A DNA stretch of 57,679 nt from an uncultured Eubacterium sp. (lineage in GTDB: Bacteria; Bacillota; Clostridia; Lachnospirales; Lachnospiraceae), in contig CAMWXD010000024.1 in NCBI GenBank assembly GCA_947178105.1, positions 1 to 57,679 of the forward strand, in the 5' to 3' direction. Shown here in pieces: positions 1 to 9,260 of the stretch. The translations under genes were made by a program, and so were the position numbers. Numbering within the stretch: the stretch's first letter is position 1; each line of letters opens with the position of its first letter. Below the pieces are notes generated by a model, which worked only from the letters and a program-made list of their open reading frames with translations, made no database searches and had not been told where the DNA came from.

Positions 1-2
1 TA

Positions 3-386
3 TTCACCAACAACAAAAAATTCAAAGAATTAGATATTTCGGTTAATCTCACAGAGCCTTGTATGCTGCTGGCAAGAAGCAAGGAAAAGAATACAAACAG
101 ACAAGTAAAAGTCTCAAAACCAAGCAAAAAACATGATGCAGACAAGAACAATAGCAATTATGGATGTACTGCTGCAAATCAGCAAACAAACAGCATTGTT
201 GTTCCAATTTGGCAGAAAGCAGCATTAACCGTTGAAGAAGTTGCTGCATATTCAAATATTGGAATCTGCAAACTGAATGAACTGGCTAAGAAACCTAACT
301 GCCCTTTTGTCTTATATATTGGCAAAAAGAAACTTATCAAGCGAGAAAAGTTTGATAAATATATATCGGATTCAGTAGAAATATAA
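3..386 (+). CDS. Excisionase-like DNA-binding protein, 5' end uncertain or cut by window edge
   Basis: The C-terminal 60 residues, from about ALTVEEVAAYSNIG to the end, read like the small winged-helix excisionase found beside integrases of Tn916-type elements: a TVEEVA helix-turn-helix opening, then LYIGKKKLIKREKFDKYI. It should bind element ends and steer the neighbouring integrase toward excision. The frame is open to the window's left edge and the internal ATG at 63 has no convincing ribosome site, so the gene probably starts outside or is fused to leftover coding sequence. The polar stretch before the domain is unusual for a roughly 70-residue excisionase. The integrase next to it is broken, so the element is probably no longer mobile. 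Confidence 0.6.
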   Translation, partial: FTNNKKFKELDISVNLTEPCMLLARSKEKNTNRQVKVSKPSKKHDADKNNSNYGCTAANQQTNSIVVPIWQKAALTVEEVAAYSNIGICKLNELAKKPNCPFVLYIGKKKLIKREKFDKYISDSVEI

Positions 387-477
387 ATCTTGCAGCCATA
401 TAGACAAATACCGCCTTGGTGTGGTATAACGGATATACGGTATCAAGGCTCTTTTCTTAAACGAAAGGAGTAAATGA

Positions 478-1420
478 ATGGGTAAATCATTAAAAGGTCG
501 TGAGCTTGGAATCGGCATAAGCCAGCGCAAAGATGGCTTGTATACAGCACGTTTCACTGGAAAGGATGGGAAGAGGCACCAAAAGTATTTTAAGAAGGTG
601 CAGGAATGCCGTAACTGGCTTGCAGATGCACAGTTTCAGAATGAGCATGGGAGCATAAGCGCATGGGAAGATATGACAGTTTCCGCATGGTTTGATTACT
701 GGATTGAGAATTTCAAAGCTGGCAATATAAAAACAAGGACACTGCAAAATTACAAAGACAGGTTTAAGCACAATATAGCGGATTGCATTGGTAAGAACCG
801 AAAGCAGAAAGGGTATTGACTATTGATGAGCAAAAGACTTTTTTGAAGCAGTAAAAGGGAAAAGCAATTACAACCAATATGCGCTTATATTGCAGACTGG
901 ATTACGTGTCGATGAACTGCCAGCTTTAAAATGGCATGACATTGATTTTGAAAAAGAAGCGCTTCATATAGCAAGGACTATTGATTACAGGACAACTACA
1001 GGAGAGTGGGAAATCAGAAGCCCTAAAAGCAAGCCAGGATTGCGTGATATTCCATTGGGCAAAGAAGCAATCTGTATATTGAAAAACCAAAGGCAGAAAA
1101 TGCAATCATTGAATGTCATATCGATAGAATACCATGATTTCGTATTTCTTTCAAAGAATGGTAATCCTATTAAAAACTCTACATACAACAAAGACTTGCA
1201 GAGGATATGCAAAAAAGCAGGGATTGCACATTTTTCCATGCATACACTAAGACATAGTTTTGCTACAAGATGTGCAGAAGCAGGGATGCAGCCGAAAACA
1301 CTTCAATCTATTTTAGGGCATAGCAATATCGGAGTGACAATGGATATTTACGTGCATTGTACAGAGGATAGGAAAGCACAGGAAATGAAAAATATTGCAT
1401 CCATGTTAAAAGTAATTTAA
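478..1420 (+). pseudogene. Tyrosine-recombinase integrase (Tn916 type), disrupted
   Basis: The ATG at 478 follows AAAGGAG. The first 113 residues hold the arm-type DNA-binding domain and the start of the core-binding domain, then stop at 817-819. The C-terminal catalytic domain resumes in another frame near 890 with the Arg in TGLRVDE, HTLRHSFATR, GHSN and the nucleophile Tyr in DIYVH. Two lesions are visible. Near 790-795 the core-binding domain jumps directly to EPKAERVLTIDEQ, so about 80-90 residues are missing and the frame changes. At the T run near 840-846 one base is missing, because LTIDEQKTFL and EAVKGKSNYNQY lie in different frames. Intact relatives are about 380-400 residues. No functional recombinase can be made. 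Confidence 0.9.
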
Positions 1421-1497
1421 AAAAATGGTGTATAAATTGGTGTAAATCTACTATTTGAAGCACCAGAAAGCCTATGAAATAAGGGAAAAAAGAAATA

Positions 1498-1524
1498 GCC
1501 GCCACTACCACCAATAGTGACGGC
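1498..1524 (+). terminator. Hairpin downstream of integrase pseudogene
   Basis: GCCGCCACTA pairs with TAGTGACGGC with one mismatch and a short loop. There is no long T tract, so it is a weak terminator or an end structure of the former element. Confidence 0.4.
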
Positions 1525-1567
1525 TTGCCTTTACAACGTAAATTGTAGAGGTAAGTAAATACAGTTG

Positions 1568-1600
1568 GGGTAAGCCGCTTCTATGGCTTTCCCTTTTCTA
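1568..1600 (+). terminator. Terminator at the end of the element remnant
   Basis: GGGTAAGCC pairs with GGCTTTCCC (one mismatch) around an 8-base loop and is followed by TTTTCTA. It separates the integrase remnant from the next operon. Confidence 0.55.
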
Positions 1601-1826
1601 TGTTTAATATAGCACATCCGAAAGCAGGAAGCAAGAAATTTTTTGTAAAGCGGAGCCGATTACATCAAACAATATGTATGCCACTACATTTTCTTTACCA
1701 ATGAAATTTCTCCGATAAAGTATGTTATAATCTGTTTAAATACTTGAACCAAAGGACTGGCTGCACTGATCAACGAGTGCAATAAAGATAGCGGTTTAAA
1801 TAGCAAAAATAAAATATAATTGCTTG
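1601..1826. other. Intergenic stretch, probable element/chromosome junction
   Basis: I see no coding signal in either strand between the terminator and the promoter of the AmmeMemoRadiSam genes. The sequence is AT-rich. It probably contains the old attachment-site junction, but a direct-repeat core cannot be named without the other element end, which is not in the window. Confidence 0.35.
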
Positions 1827-1856
1827 TTGTCTGCTGGCATAGGTGCGTGTTACAAT
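1827..1856 (+). promoter_or_regulatory. Sigma-A-like promoter for the AmmeMemoRadiSam genes
   Basis: TTGTCT and TACAAT are separated by 18 bases, about 50 bases before the ATG of the first gene, which has a GGGGG ribosome site. Confidence 0.5.
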
Positions 1857-1908
1857 AGTTTCAATAACGATCAGTGGAAAATAATGTACACGCAAAAGGG
1901 GGATACCA

Positions 1909-2718
1909 ATGGCTATTTCAGCAGCATGTATGCTCCCGCACCCGCCGTTAATCGTACCGGAGATCGGCAGGGGCGAGGAGAAAAAGATTCAAAAGACAAT
2001 CGATGCTTATCAGGAGGCAGCCCGTTTGATCGGGAAGCATCAGCCGCAGACGGTGGTGGTGATTTCGCCGCACCAGGTGATGTATGCGGACTATTTTCAT
2101 ATATCGCCGGGAAGGGCTGCGCGAGGGGATTTTGGGCAGTTTCGTGCTGCGCATGTGGCAATAGAAGCTAATTATGATACAGAGTTTGTGGAAAAGCTTT
2201 GTGGGCAGGCTGCTGTAAGAGGTCTGCCGGCTGGGACAGACGGGCAGCAGGATGGGCGGCTGGACCATGGGACGATGGTGCCGTTATATTTTGTGAATCA
2301 ATATTGGAGAGAGTATAAGCTTGTCCGTATCGGGCTGTCGGGAATGCCGCTGCGCAGCCATTATGAGCTTGGGCAGTGTATAGGAAAGGCAGCAGAGGAG
2401 TTGGGCAGAAAGACCGTTGTGATTGCAAGCGGCGACTTGTCGCACAGGCTTAAGGCGGATGGGCCTTATGGATACCGGGAAGAAGGGCCGGAGTATGACA
2501 GGCGTGTGATGGAGGTGATGGGGAAAGCGGACTTTTTAAAGCTGCTTCATTTTTCAGAGGATTTCTGCGAAAAGGCAGGCGAGTGCGGGCATCGTTCCTT
2601 TACGATGATGGCAGGGGCGTTGGAAGGATTGCAGGTACAGGCGAGGCGGCTTTCCTATGAGGGGCCGTTTGGGGTTGGTTATGGGATTTGCACTTATGAA
2701 TCTATTTTACAGGAATGA
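1909..2718 (+). CDS. amrB: AmmeMemoRadiSam system LigB/MEMO-like protein
   Basis: This is a 269-residue protein of the class III extradiol-dioxygenase subunit B/MEMO1 superfamily. Visible marks are the opening MLPHPPLIVPEIG, VVISPHQVMYADYFH, LDHGTMVPLYF, VVIASGDLSH and GECGHRSFTMMAG, whose His, Asp and Glu residues form the metal site in relatives. It is the first of three genes (LigB-like, AMMECR1-like, radical SAM) that recur together in bacteria and archaea as the AmmeMemoRadiSam system, whose reaction I cannot name from sequence. The next gene lies in the same frame after a single TGA and a 15-codon open linker. In related bacteria I expect these two domains as one protein of about 460 residues, so this looks like a split fusion. 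Confidence 0.85.
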   Translation: MAISAACMLPHPPLIVPEIGRGEEKKIQKTIDAYQEAARLIGKHQPQTVVVISPHQVMYADYFHISPGRAARGDFGQFRAAHVAIEANYDTEFVEKLCGQAAVRGLPAGTDGQQDGRLDHGTMVPLYFVNQYWREYKLVRIGLSGMPLRSHYELGQCIGKAAEELGRKTVVIASGDLSHRLKADGPYGYREEGPEYDRRVMEVMGKADFLKLLHFSEDFCEKAGECGHRSFTMMAGALEGLQVQARRLSYEGPFGVGYGICTYESILQE

Positions 2719-2763
2719 ATTTTAGAAAAGAATGATTTTAGAGCAGAAAAGGAGATCTTTTAC

Positions 2764-3327
2764 ATGGCAATACGAACGAACCAAGAGGATGCTTATGTGC
2801 AGCTTGCACGCAGGACGATTGAGGAATATGTACGGACAGGCATACAGATCAAGGTGCCTGAAAACCTGCCGGAAGAAATGTACGAGGACAGGGCGGGCGT
2901 CTTTGTTTCCATTAAAATCAAAAGCCGGAACCGGGGTGAGAGCGGGGAGGCACTGCGCCTTCGCGGTTGTATCGGGACAATCCAGTCCGTATATCCTTCG
3001 ATTGCAGAAGAGATCATCCATAATGCAGTCAGTGCGGCGGTAAAGGATCCGCGGTTTTCGCCGATTATGCCAGATGAGCTGGATCGGCTTGTAATCAGTG
3101 TGGATGTGCTGGGCGGTATGGAGAGAATCTCTTCGCTAGATGAGCTGGATGTAAAGCGTTATGGCGTTGTTGTGACAAAGGGATACCGGCGCGGGCTGCT
3201 GCTGCCGAATCTGGAGGGTGTGGATACGGTAGAGGATCAGGTGGCGATTGCAAAGCAGAAGGCAGGCATCGGGGAGATGGAAGAGGGCGTGATGCTGGAA
3301 CGGTTTGAAGTTGTGCGCCATGGCTGA
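2764..3327 (+). CDS. amrA: AmmeMemoRadiSam system AMMECR1-domain protein
   Basis: A 187-residue AMMECR1 domain protein. The family signature LRGCIGTI appears near residue 70 (LRLRGCIGTIQ), followed by SAVKDPRFSPIMPDELDRLVISVDVL, typical of the fold. A ribosome site (AAGGAG, 9 bases ahead) supports the ATG, so it can be translated separately from the upstream LigB-like gene even though both share a frame interrupted only by TGA. Catalytic function is unknown. Constant co-occurrence with a LigB-like protein and a radical SAM enzyme implies a shared modification or metal-dependent pathway. Confidence 0.88.
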   Translation: MAIRTNQEDAYVQLARRTIEEYVRTGIQIKVPENLPEEMYEDRAGVFVSIKIKSRNRGESGEALRLRGCIGTIQSVYPSIAEEIIHNAVSAAVKDPRFSPIMPDELDRLVISVDVLGGMERISSLDELDVKRYGVVVTKGYRRGLLLPNLEGVDTVEDQVAIAKQKAGIGEMEEGVMLERFEVVRHG

Positions 3328-3395
3328 GCTGAAAGTTGAGCCCTTTGCCGCAGGGCGGAGGTTTTTTTCGTAATGAGGAAAGGAATGACAGATAG

Positions 3396-4226
3396 ATGGA
3401 GACGGTTTGCCGGACGTGTATGCATCATTGCAGGCTAAAGGAAGGACAGTATGGGATTTGCGGTGTGCGGAAAAAAGAAGGCGGGAAGGTTGTGTGTGAG
3501 AGCTATGGCAAGGTGACGGCGCTTGCGCTTGATCCGATTGAGAAAAAGCCGCTGAAAAGGTTTTATCCAGGCAGCAGGATTTTATCGGTTGGCAGTTATG
3601 GGTGCAATTTAAGGTGCCCTTTTTGCCAGAATTATGAGATTTCGATGGAGTATAAGGCGTGCGGCGCTGATGTGCAGCGGGCGGCATATCTGTCTCCAGA
3701 GCGCCTTGTCCAAAAAGCACTGGAATATGAGCGTGCCGGAAATATCGGAGTGGCGTTTACTTATAATGAGCCGCTTGTCGGATGGGAGTATGTGCGCGAT
3801 GCGGCAAAGCTGGTGAAGCAGGCAGGTATGAAAACCGTTCTGGTAACAAACGGTTCTGCTTCGATGGAAGTGTTAGAGGAGGTGCTGCCATTTATTGACG
3901 CGATGAATATTGATTTGAAATGTTTTCGTGAAGATTGCTACCGCAGGCTTGGCGGGGATTTGGAGACGGTAAAGGCATTTATTCAAAGAGCTGCGAAGGA
4001 CTGCCATGTGGAGCTGACGACACTGATTGTGCCAGGGCAGAATGATGATGTCCCGCAGATGGAAGAGGAGGCGAGGTGGATTGGCGAGAAGATCCCGCTG
4101 CATGTGACACGCTTTTTTCCGCGGTATCAGATGCAGGATGTGCCAGCGGTAGATGTGCAGACGGTGTACCGTCTGGCGAATGTGGCGGGGAAGTATGTGG
4201 AGCATGTGTATGTGGGGAATTGCTGA
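3396..4226 (+). CDS. amrS: AmmeMemoRadiSam system radical SAM enzyme
   Basis: A 276-residue radical SAM protein. The cluster-binding motif is CNLRCPFCQN (CX3CX2C) near residue 72, preceded by a Cys-rich lead MetvCRTCMHHCRLKEGQYGICGVR. GVAFTYNEPLVGWEY and VLVTNGSASMEVL fit the SAM-binding barrel, and ELTTLIVPGQND is typical of this family. It is somewhat short against relatives of 280-340 residues but complete. It follows amrA by 68 bases, in which a weak GCCCT/AGGGC hairpin with a T run could attenuate transcription. Its substrate cannot be read from the sequence. Confidence 0.9.
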   Translation: METVCRTCMHHCRLKEGQYGICGVRKKEGGKVVCESYGKVTALALDPIEKKPLKRFYPGSRILSVGSYGCNLRCPFCQNYEISMEYKACGADVQRAAYLSPERLVQKALEYERAGNIGVAFTYNEPLVGWEYVRDAAKLVKQAGMKTVLVTNGSASMEVLEEVLPFIDAMNIDLKCFREDCYRRLGGDLETVKAFIQRAAKDCHVELTTLIVPGQNDDVPQMEEEARWIGEKIPLHVTRFFPRYQMQDVPAVDVQTVYRLANVAGKYVEHVYVGNC

Positions 4227-4237
4227 TGAGAGCCTGT

Positions 4238-5137
4238 TTAAAGCTGAGCATCCATTCCATTTCCCGCTGCCGCAGCCCGGTAGGCGCTCGGCGTCTGTGC
4301 AAATTTTTTCTTAAAGCTCCGGTTAAAGTGGGACAGGTTTTCAAAGCCGACTTCCTGCGAGATGGAAAGGACGGTGGAATCCGAAGCAAGCAGCAGCCTT
4401 GCCGCCATCGTCAGCCGGTAGTCGTTTAAATATTCGATAAAGGACATGCCCATGGCGTTTTTAAAATATTTCATAAAGTGCGACGGGCTGTAGTCGCAAA
4501 AGCCGGCGATCTGGCTGATCGTGATTTTTTCCTTAAAATGGTTTTCTACATATTTAAGAATGAGCTTTAATTTTTCCAGGGAAGCAAGCTGCACTTTGGA
4601 AGCAGGCGGGATCTTTTTGCCAGCAAATAGTTCGTAGAACAGCGCATACAGGCAGCTTTTGATTGCAAGCTGGTATGCGTGCGGAAAGGTCTTGCAGATC
4701 TCGTCGACATTGTCGAGGCAGCGTGCAATGGCTGTGTATTTTTCATCCTGCGGCGTATAAATATTTTTTTCCAGTATGTTGGAGTGCTGGAGAGGCGCGA
4801 AAAAGTCCAGGCTGCTGTCGTTGCTTTTGGAGATCAGCAGGTTTAAGTCAAACAGGATATTTTCGTATTCCAGCCGGCAGCTTTCGTACTGCGAAATGCC
4901 GTGTAGCTGCCCTGGCGCTACCAGGATAATATCGCCTTCTTTTACGATGGTGGAGGACAGGTCGACCGATACGGCGCCGCGTCCTTTTTTTATATAGATA
5001 ATCTCCATTTCCTGATGCCAGTGCAGCGGTACGGACAAAAAGTCCTGCGGTATGCAGCAAAGGTAAGTATTGTATGGAAAGGATGCGTCAAAATGTGTTT
5101 TCTTTTCCTGATAATTTTCGTATTCCAGCAGATTCAT
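4238..5137 (-). CDS. AraC-family transcriptional regulator with cupin sensor domain
   Basis: A 299-residue protein. The N-terminal half is a cupin-like AraC_binding domain (VPLHWHQEMEIIYIKKGRG, then GDIILVAPGQLHGI), suited to binding a sugar-like ligand. The C-terminal 100 residues carry two helix-turn-helix units: ITISQIAGFCDYSPSHFMKYFK and SISQEVGFENLSHFNRSFKK with the family-typical PSAYR. It is divergent from glycogen phosphorylase with a 215-base shared region, so control of that gene is plausible but inferred. Its 3' end converges with amrS 12 bases away. Confidence 0.9.
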   Translation of the reverse strand: MNLLEYENYQEKKTHFDASFPYNTYLCCIPQDFLSVPLHWHQEMEIIYIKKGRGAVSVDLSSTIVKEGDIILVAPGQLHGISQYESCRLEYENILFDLNLLISKSNDSSLDFFAPLQHSNILEKNIYTPQDEKYTAIARCLDNVDEICKTFPHAYQLAIKSCLYALFYELFAGKKIPPASKVQLASLEKLKLILKYVENHFKEKITISQIAGFCDYSPSHFMKYFKNAMGMSFIEYLNDYRLTMAARLLLASDSTVLSISQEVGFENLSHFNRSFKKKFAQTPSAYRAAAAGNGMDAQL

Positions 5138-5352
5138 TTGGATTGCCCCGTTTGTCTATGGAAAGATTGCAGGTATCATTTGATAGGATTGTACCATATC
5201 ATCATAGGATACTGCAAGAATAATATCCACAATTTAACATATAATACATGCAGCAAAGGAAACTGATAAATCAAAGAAACAGAAAGAAACAAGCAAAACG
5301 AAACAAACAAAACGAAACAAAATGAAATATGCAAAACCGGGAGGAATCTGAA
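5138..5352. promoter_or_regulatory. Divergent control region between araC-type gene and glgP
   Basis: The region contains TGCAGGTATC and GGATACTGCA as a spaced near-inverted repeat (about 5169-5216), a possible regulator site, and TATAAT at 5240-5245 oriented toward glgP without a convincing -35. The 60 bases before glgP are a low-complexity A-rich run with repeated AAACGAAACAAA units. No riboswitch is apparent. Confidence 0.35.
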
Positions 5353-7605
5353 ATGACAGCAAATGAATATGTAAAGTCACGCTTCGGGCGTTTTATGGGC
5401 GAATGTACAAATGAGGAAATCTACACAGCGTTATTGGAGTATGTAAAGGAACAGGCAAAGGAAAAAGAGAGCAGCCAGGGGAAAAAGAAGCTTTATTATA
5501 TTTCCGCCGAGTTTTTAATCGGAAAGCTGCTATCCAATAACCTGATTAACCTCGGCTTATATGATGAGGTAACAAAGGAGCTGGAAAAATGCGGCAAATC
5601 GATGGCGGATATTGAAGAAATCGAGCTGGAGCCTTCTTTGGGAAACGGCGGCCTTGGGCGCCTTGCGGCATGTTTTTTGGATTCGATTGCGACGCTTGGG
5701 CTAAACGGGGACGGCGTAGGGCTGAATTACCATTTGGGGCTGTTTCGGCAGGTATTTGAGCACAATCTGCAAAAAGAAGAGCCGAATCCATGGATTACGC
5801 CGCAGTCCTGGCTGACAAAGACAGATAAAACCTATAAAATCCATTTCGGCGGATTTTCGGTACAGTCGCGGATGTATGATATTGATGTGGTAGGGTATGA
5901 AAACCGCACGACAAAGCTGCATTTATTTGACCTGGAATCGGTGGACGAGTCTTTGATACAGGATGGCATTACGTTTGACAAGTCCCAGTATGCAAAGAAC
6001 CTGACGTTGTTTTTGTACCCAGATGACTGTGATGAGAGCGGGCGGCTGCTCAGAGTGTACCAGCAGTATTTTATGGTGTCCAATGCGGCAAGGCTGATTT
6101 TGGATGAATGTACGGCAAAAGGCTCCAACCTGTATGACCTGGCGGATTATGCGGTTATCCAGATCAATGACACGCATCCGACGATGGTCATTCCTGAGCT
6201 GATTCGGCTGTTGATGGAGCGGGGGCTTACGATCGACGAAGCGATCGGTGTCGTATCGAAAACGTGTGCTTATACAAACCATACCATCCTGGCGGAAGCA
6301 TTGGAAAAATGGCCGATGCACTTTATGCAGCAGGCAGTGCCGCAGCTTGTGCCGATTATTTTTGAGCTGAATAACAGGGTGAACCAGAAATACCATGACC
6401 CTGCGGTAGCGATTATTAACGGCGACAACTGTGTATGTATGGCGCATATCGATATCCATTACGGCATCAGCGTCAACGGCGTGGCAGCGCTGCATACGGA
6501 TATTTTAAAAGAAACGGAGCTGAACCATTTTTACAGGCTTTACCCGGAAAAATTCAACAATAAGACGAACGGCATTACGTTCCGCCGCTGGCTGTTATAC
6601 TGCAACCCGCAGCTATCCTCTTATATCGAAGAGCTGATCGGGCCTGGATTTAAAAAAGACGCAATGGAGCTGGAAAAACTGGCTGGCTTTGTGAATGACG
6701 ATGCGGTGCTGGAAAAGCTGTTAGCGATTAAGGAAGCAAGAAAAATCGTGCTGCGGGATTATTTAAAGCATACGCAGAATATTGAGATCAATGCGGATTC
6801 GGTATACGATATCCAGATCAAGCGCCTGCATGAATACAAGCGCCAGCAGATGAATGCGTTATATGTGATCCACAAATATTTTGAGATCAAGGAAGGCAAG
6901 CTGCCGGTACGCCCGATAACTGTATTTTTCGGTGCAAAAGCGGCTCCGGCGTATATTATCGCAAAGGATATTATCCACCTGATTTTATGCCTGTCAGAAA
7001 TCATAAACAACGACCCGCAGGTAAGCCCATACTTAAAAGTCGTTATGGTAGAAAATTATAACGTGACGCTTGCGGAAAAGCTGATTCCGGCATGTGATAT
7101 ATCAGAGCAGATTTCGCTGGCGTCAAAGGAAGCATCGGGTACGAGCAACATGAAGTTTATGTTAAACGGCGCGGTAACTCTGGGCACAAAGGACGGGGCA
7201 AATGTAGAGATTGCAGACCTTGTAGGAGAGGACAATATTTTTACATTCGGCGAGTCCAGCCAGACGGTAATTGACCGCTATGCAAGGGCGGATTATGTAT
7301 CCAGGGATTATTATGAAAAGGACGAGGAACTGAAAAGGGCGGTTGATTTTATTATTAGCGATGAGGTGAAGGCAGTCGGGTGTACACAGAACTTAGAGCG
7401 GCTGTATCATGAACTGCTGAACAAAGACTGGTTTATGACCTTCCCAGATTTTAAGGATTATGTAGAGACCAAAGACAAAGCGCTTGCAGCATATGAAGAC
7501 CGCAAGGCGTGGGCGAAGATGATGCTTGTCAATATCAGTAAGGCGGGATTTTTCTCGGCAGACCGTACGATTGCGCAGTATAATGACGAGATCTGGAAGC
7601 TTTAG
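5353..7605 (+). CDS. glgP: Glycogen/starch/maltodextrin phosphorylase
   Basis: The enzyme cleaves alpha-1,4-glucan ends with phosphate to release glucose 1-phosphate. Signatures are [20 protein letters not shown] near the N terminus, the substrate loop [29 protein letters not shown], and the PLP-lysine region [23 protein letters not shown] with Lys about residue 601. At 750 residues it is within the family range of about 750-830. I chose the ATG at 5353 because GGAGG lies nine bases ahead. An in-frame ATG 24 bases upstream has only A-rich sequence before it. It stands alone between a divergent AraC regulator and a strong terminator, with no other glycogen genes beside it. Confidence 0.95.
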   Translation: MTANEYVKSRFGRFMGECTNEEIYTALLEYVKEQAKEKESSQGKKKLYYISAEFLIGKLLSNNLINLGLYDEVTKELEKCGKSMADIEEIELEPSLGNGGLGRLAACFLDSIATLGLNGDGVGLNYHLGLFRQVFEHNLQKEEPNPWITPQSWLTKTDKTYKIHFGGFSVQSRMYDIDVVGYENRTTKLHLFDLESVDESLIQDGITFDKSQYAKNLTLFLYPDDCDESGRLLRVYQQYFMVSNAARLILDECTAKGSNLYDLADYAVIQINDTHPTMVIPELIRLLMERGLTIDEAIGVVSKTCAYTNHTILAEALEKWPMHFMQQAVPQLVPIIFELNNRVNQKYHDPAVAIINGDNCVCMAHIDIHYGISVNGVAALHTDILKETELNHFYRLYPEKFNNKTNGITFRRWLLYCNPQLSSYIEELIGPGFKKDAMELEKLAGFVNDDAVLEKLLAIKEARKIVLRDYLKHTQNIEINADSVYDIQIKRLHEYKRQQMNALYVIHKYFEIKEGKLPVRPITVFFGAKAAPAYIIAKDIIHLILCLSEIINNDPQVSPYLKVVMVENYNVTLAEKLIPACDISEQISLASKEASGTSNMKFMLNGAVTLGTKDGANVEIADLVGEDNIFTFGESSQTVIDRYARADYVSRDYYEKDEELKRAVDFIISDEVKAVGCTQNLERLYHELLNKDWFMTFPDFKDYVETKDKALAAYEDRKAWAKMMLVNISKAGFFSADRTIAQYNDEIWKL

Positions 7606-7693
7606 AAATAAGGGCAGGGTGTATCGACATCGTGTATCGTGCTGTAAGTAAATAGTGCCAGGAAGGAAACCGTAATTAAAAAAGATATCTTAG

Positions 7694-7747
7694 GCGGGCG
7701 TGCTGCGTTTCACAAAAACTGTGAAGCGGCACGCCCGCTGTTTTTTC
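7694..7747 (+). terminator. Strong terminator of glgP
   Basis: GCGGGCGTGC pairs with GCACGCCCGC in a stem extended by TTTCAC/GTGAA, followed by TGTTTTTT. It is a long GC-rich stem with a U tract. Confidence 0.9.
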
Positions 7748-7791
7748 GTTTTCTGCTGATTTGCGCGCCTGTTCAGGATATAGTTTAATAG

Positions 7792-8535
<744 letters not shown>

Positions 8536-8543
8536 AGGATGTC

Positions 8544-8566
8544 AAAAAGCTATAGGAGAGCTTTTA
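8544..8566 (+). terminator. Short terminator after the recombinase
   Basis: AAAAGCT and AGCTTTT form a perfect 7-base stem with a 7-base loop. The stem itself supplies the T run. Confidence 0.5.
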
Positions 8567-8570
8567 AATA

Positions 8571-8645
8571 CGTATATTTTGGTATGCATTGACTGGATCG
8601 TATTAAATATGTATAATATAAACAATATAGCTATCAAAATATACG
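8571..8645 (+). promoter_or_regulatory. Antitoxin promoter flanked by an inverted repeat
   Basis: The promoter is TTGACT (8589-8594), 17 bases, TATAAT (8612-8617). CGTATATTTTGGTA (8571-8584) and TATCAAAATATACG (8632-8645) match as an inverted repeat at 13 of 14 positions and bracket it. Phd/YefM antitoxins usually bind such paired sites and repress their own operon, so this is a likely autoregulatory operator. Confidence 0.7.
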
Positions 8646-8658
8646 AGGAGGTGTTACT

Positions 8659-8925
8659 ATGAATATTCGTCCATCAGCAGCAATCTGTCAGAATTATAAC
8701 GAGATTGCCGATCTATGCAAAAAAACCGAAGAACCAATTTTTCTTACGAAAAATGGTGAAGGCGATTTGGTGGTCATGGACATAGAAACTTACAGCAAAC
8801 GGGAAAAAATGCTAAGGCTTAGGGAAGAATTACTTGCTGTCAAGGAAGACAGGCTTGCAGGCAGAGTGGGATGTACGCTTGATGAACTGGACGCTTATCT
8901 TGATGATATGATAGCAGGGGTATAG
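8659..8925 (+). CDS. Type II antitoxin, Phd/YefM family
   Basis: An 88-residue protein with the Phd/YefM pattern: an N-terminal DNA-binding part (IRPSAAICQNYNEIADLCKKTEEPIFLTKNGEGDLVVMDIETY) and a C-terminal acidic, helical toxin-binding tail (LDELDAYLDDMIAG). It begins after AGGAGG. Its partner RelE/ParE toxin immediately downstream is reduced to 24 codons, so the antitoxin is now an orphan. It may still bind its own promoter, which has intact-looking flanking half-sites. Confidence 0.88.
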   Translation: MNIRPSAAICQNYNEIADLCKKTEEPIFLTKNGEGDLVVMDIETYSKREKMLRLREELLAVKEDRLAGRVGCTLDELDAYLDDMIAGV

Positions 8926-8928
8926 TGT

Positions 8929-9003
8929 ATGGAAGAAAACAGGATTTATAAAGTGATTGTTTCCGACAGGGCAAAAAGAATAATGGTGTTTCAAAATAGA
9001 TAA
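8929..9003 (+). pseudogene. RelE/ParE-family toxin, truncated to its first 18 or so codons
   Basis: The ATG lies three bases after the antitoxin stop, as in a normal toxin-antitoxin pair. The product begins MEENRIYKVIVSDRAKR, the usual start of RelE/ParE toxins annotated beside YefM antitoxins, then changes to IMVFQNR and stops. The remaining 70-80 residues, including the catalytic strands, are gone. The stop codon lies inside a long inverted repeat that replaces the rest of the gene. Confidence 0.8.
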
Positions 9004-9056
9004 GATGCAGGCAAAAAAGTAGAGCGGTATGCTCCGCTTTTTTGCTTGCATCTTAT
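9000..9056. repeat. Long imperfect palindrome at the toxin breakpoint
   Basis: ATAAGATGCA at 9000-9009 pairs with TGCATCTTAT at 9047-9056. The arms continue GCAAAAAAG/CTTTTTTGC and GCGG/CCGC with one mismatch and a four-base bulge. It could be a bidirectional terminator captured when the toxin gene was deleted, or a small inverted-repeat element. Confidence 0.65.
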
Positions 9057-9110
9057 AGTTTTATAAAAGATGAAAGTTTTTTGTAAATGATAAAAAAATT
9101 ACCAAAACAG

Positions 9111-9151
9111 GGACACATGTCCTTGCAAAACATATGCAAAAGATATATGAT
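9111..9151 (+). promoter_or_regulatory. Promoter of the Crp/Fnr-nucleoside operon with upstream palindrome
   Basis: TTGCAA (9123-9128), 17 bases, TATGAT (9146-9151). The palindrome GGACACATGTCC (9111-9122) directly abuts the -35. If transcription starts about 9158, its centre is near -41.5, the position at which Crp/Fnr-family proteins act as class II activators. The first gene downstream is such a regulator, so positive autoregulation is a reasonable inference. Confidence 0.6.
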
Positions 9152-9181
9152 TTCCACATAATAAAAACGAGAATTCAGCAC

Positions 9182-9221
9182 AATGCTTAAAGGAGGTGTA
9201 TCTGGAGTATGAAATAAGCAT
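9182..9221 (+). other. Leader hairpin with an exposed ribosome site and two-codon ORF
   Basis: AATGCTTA (9182-9189) and TAAGCATT (9214-9221) pair perfectly. The loop contains AAAGGAGG and an ATG at 9209 followed by AAA TAA. It is either a degenerate start region or a small control element upstream of the regulator gene. Confidence 0.35.
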
Positions 9222-9260
9222 TTGATGGGGATAGTATAACAGGAGTGTCAGGAGAAACGT

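Noticed and set aside
1824..2171. ORF overlapping the start of the LigB-like gene in another frame
   Set aside because: No ribosome site and low-complexity product. The conserved LigB-like frame explains the region.
2716..2718. TGA between the LigB-like and AMMECR1 genes as selenocysteine
   Set aside because: No selenoprotein of this family is known to me, no stable hairpin follows at the right distance, and the second gene has its own ribosome site.
9111..9122. GGACACATGTCC as a classical CRP or FNR site
   Set aside because: It does not match TGTGA-N6-TCACA or TTGAT-N4-ATCAA. It is kept only as a candidate site for the adjacent regulator.
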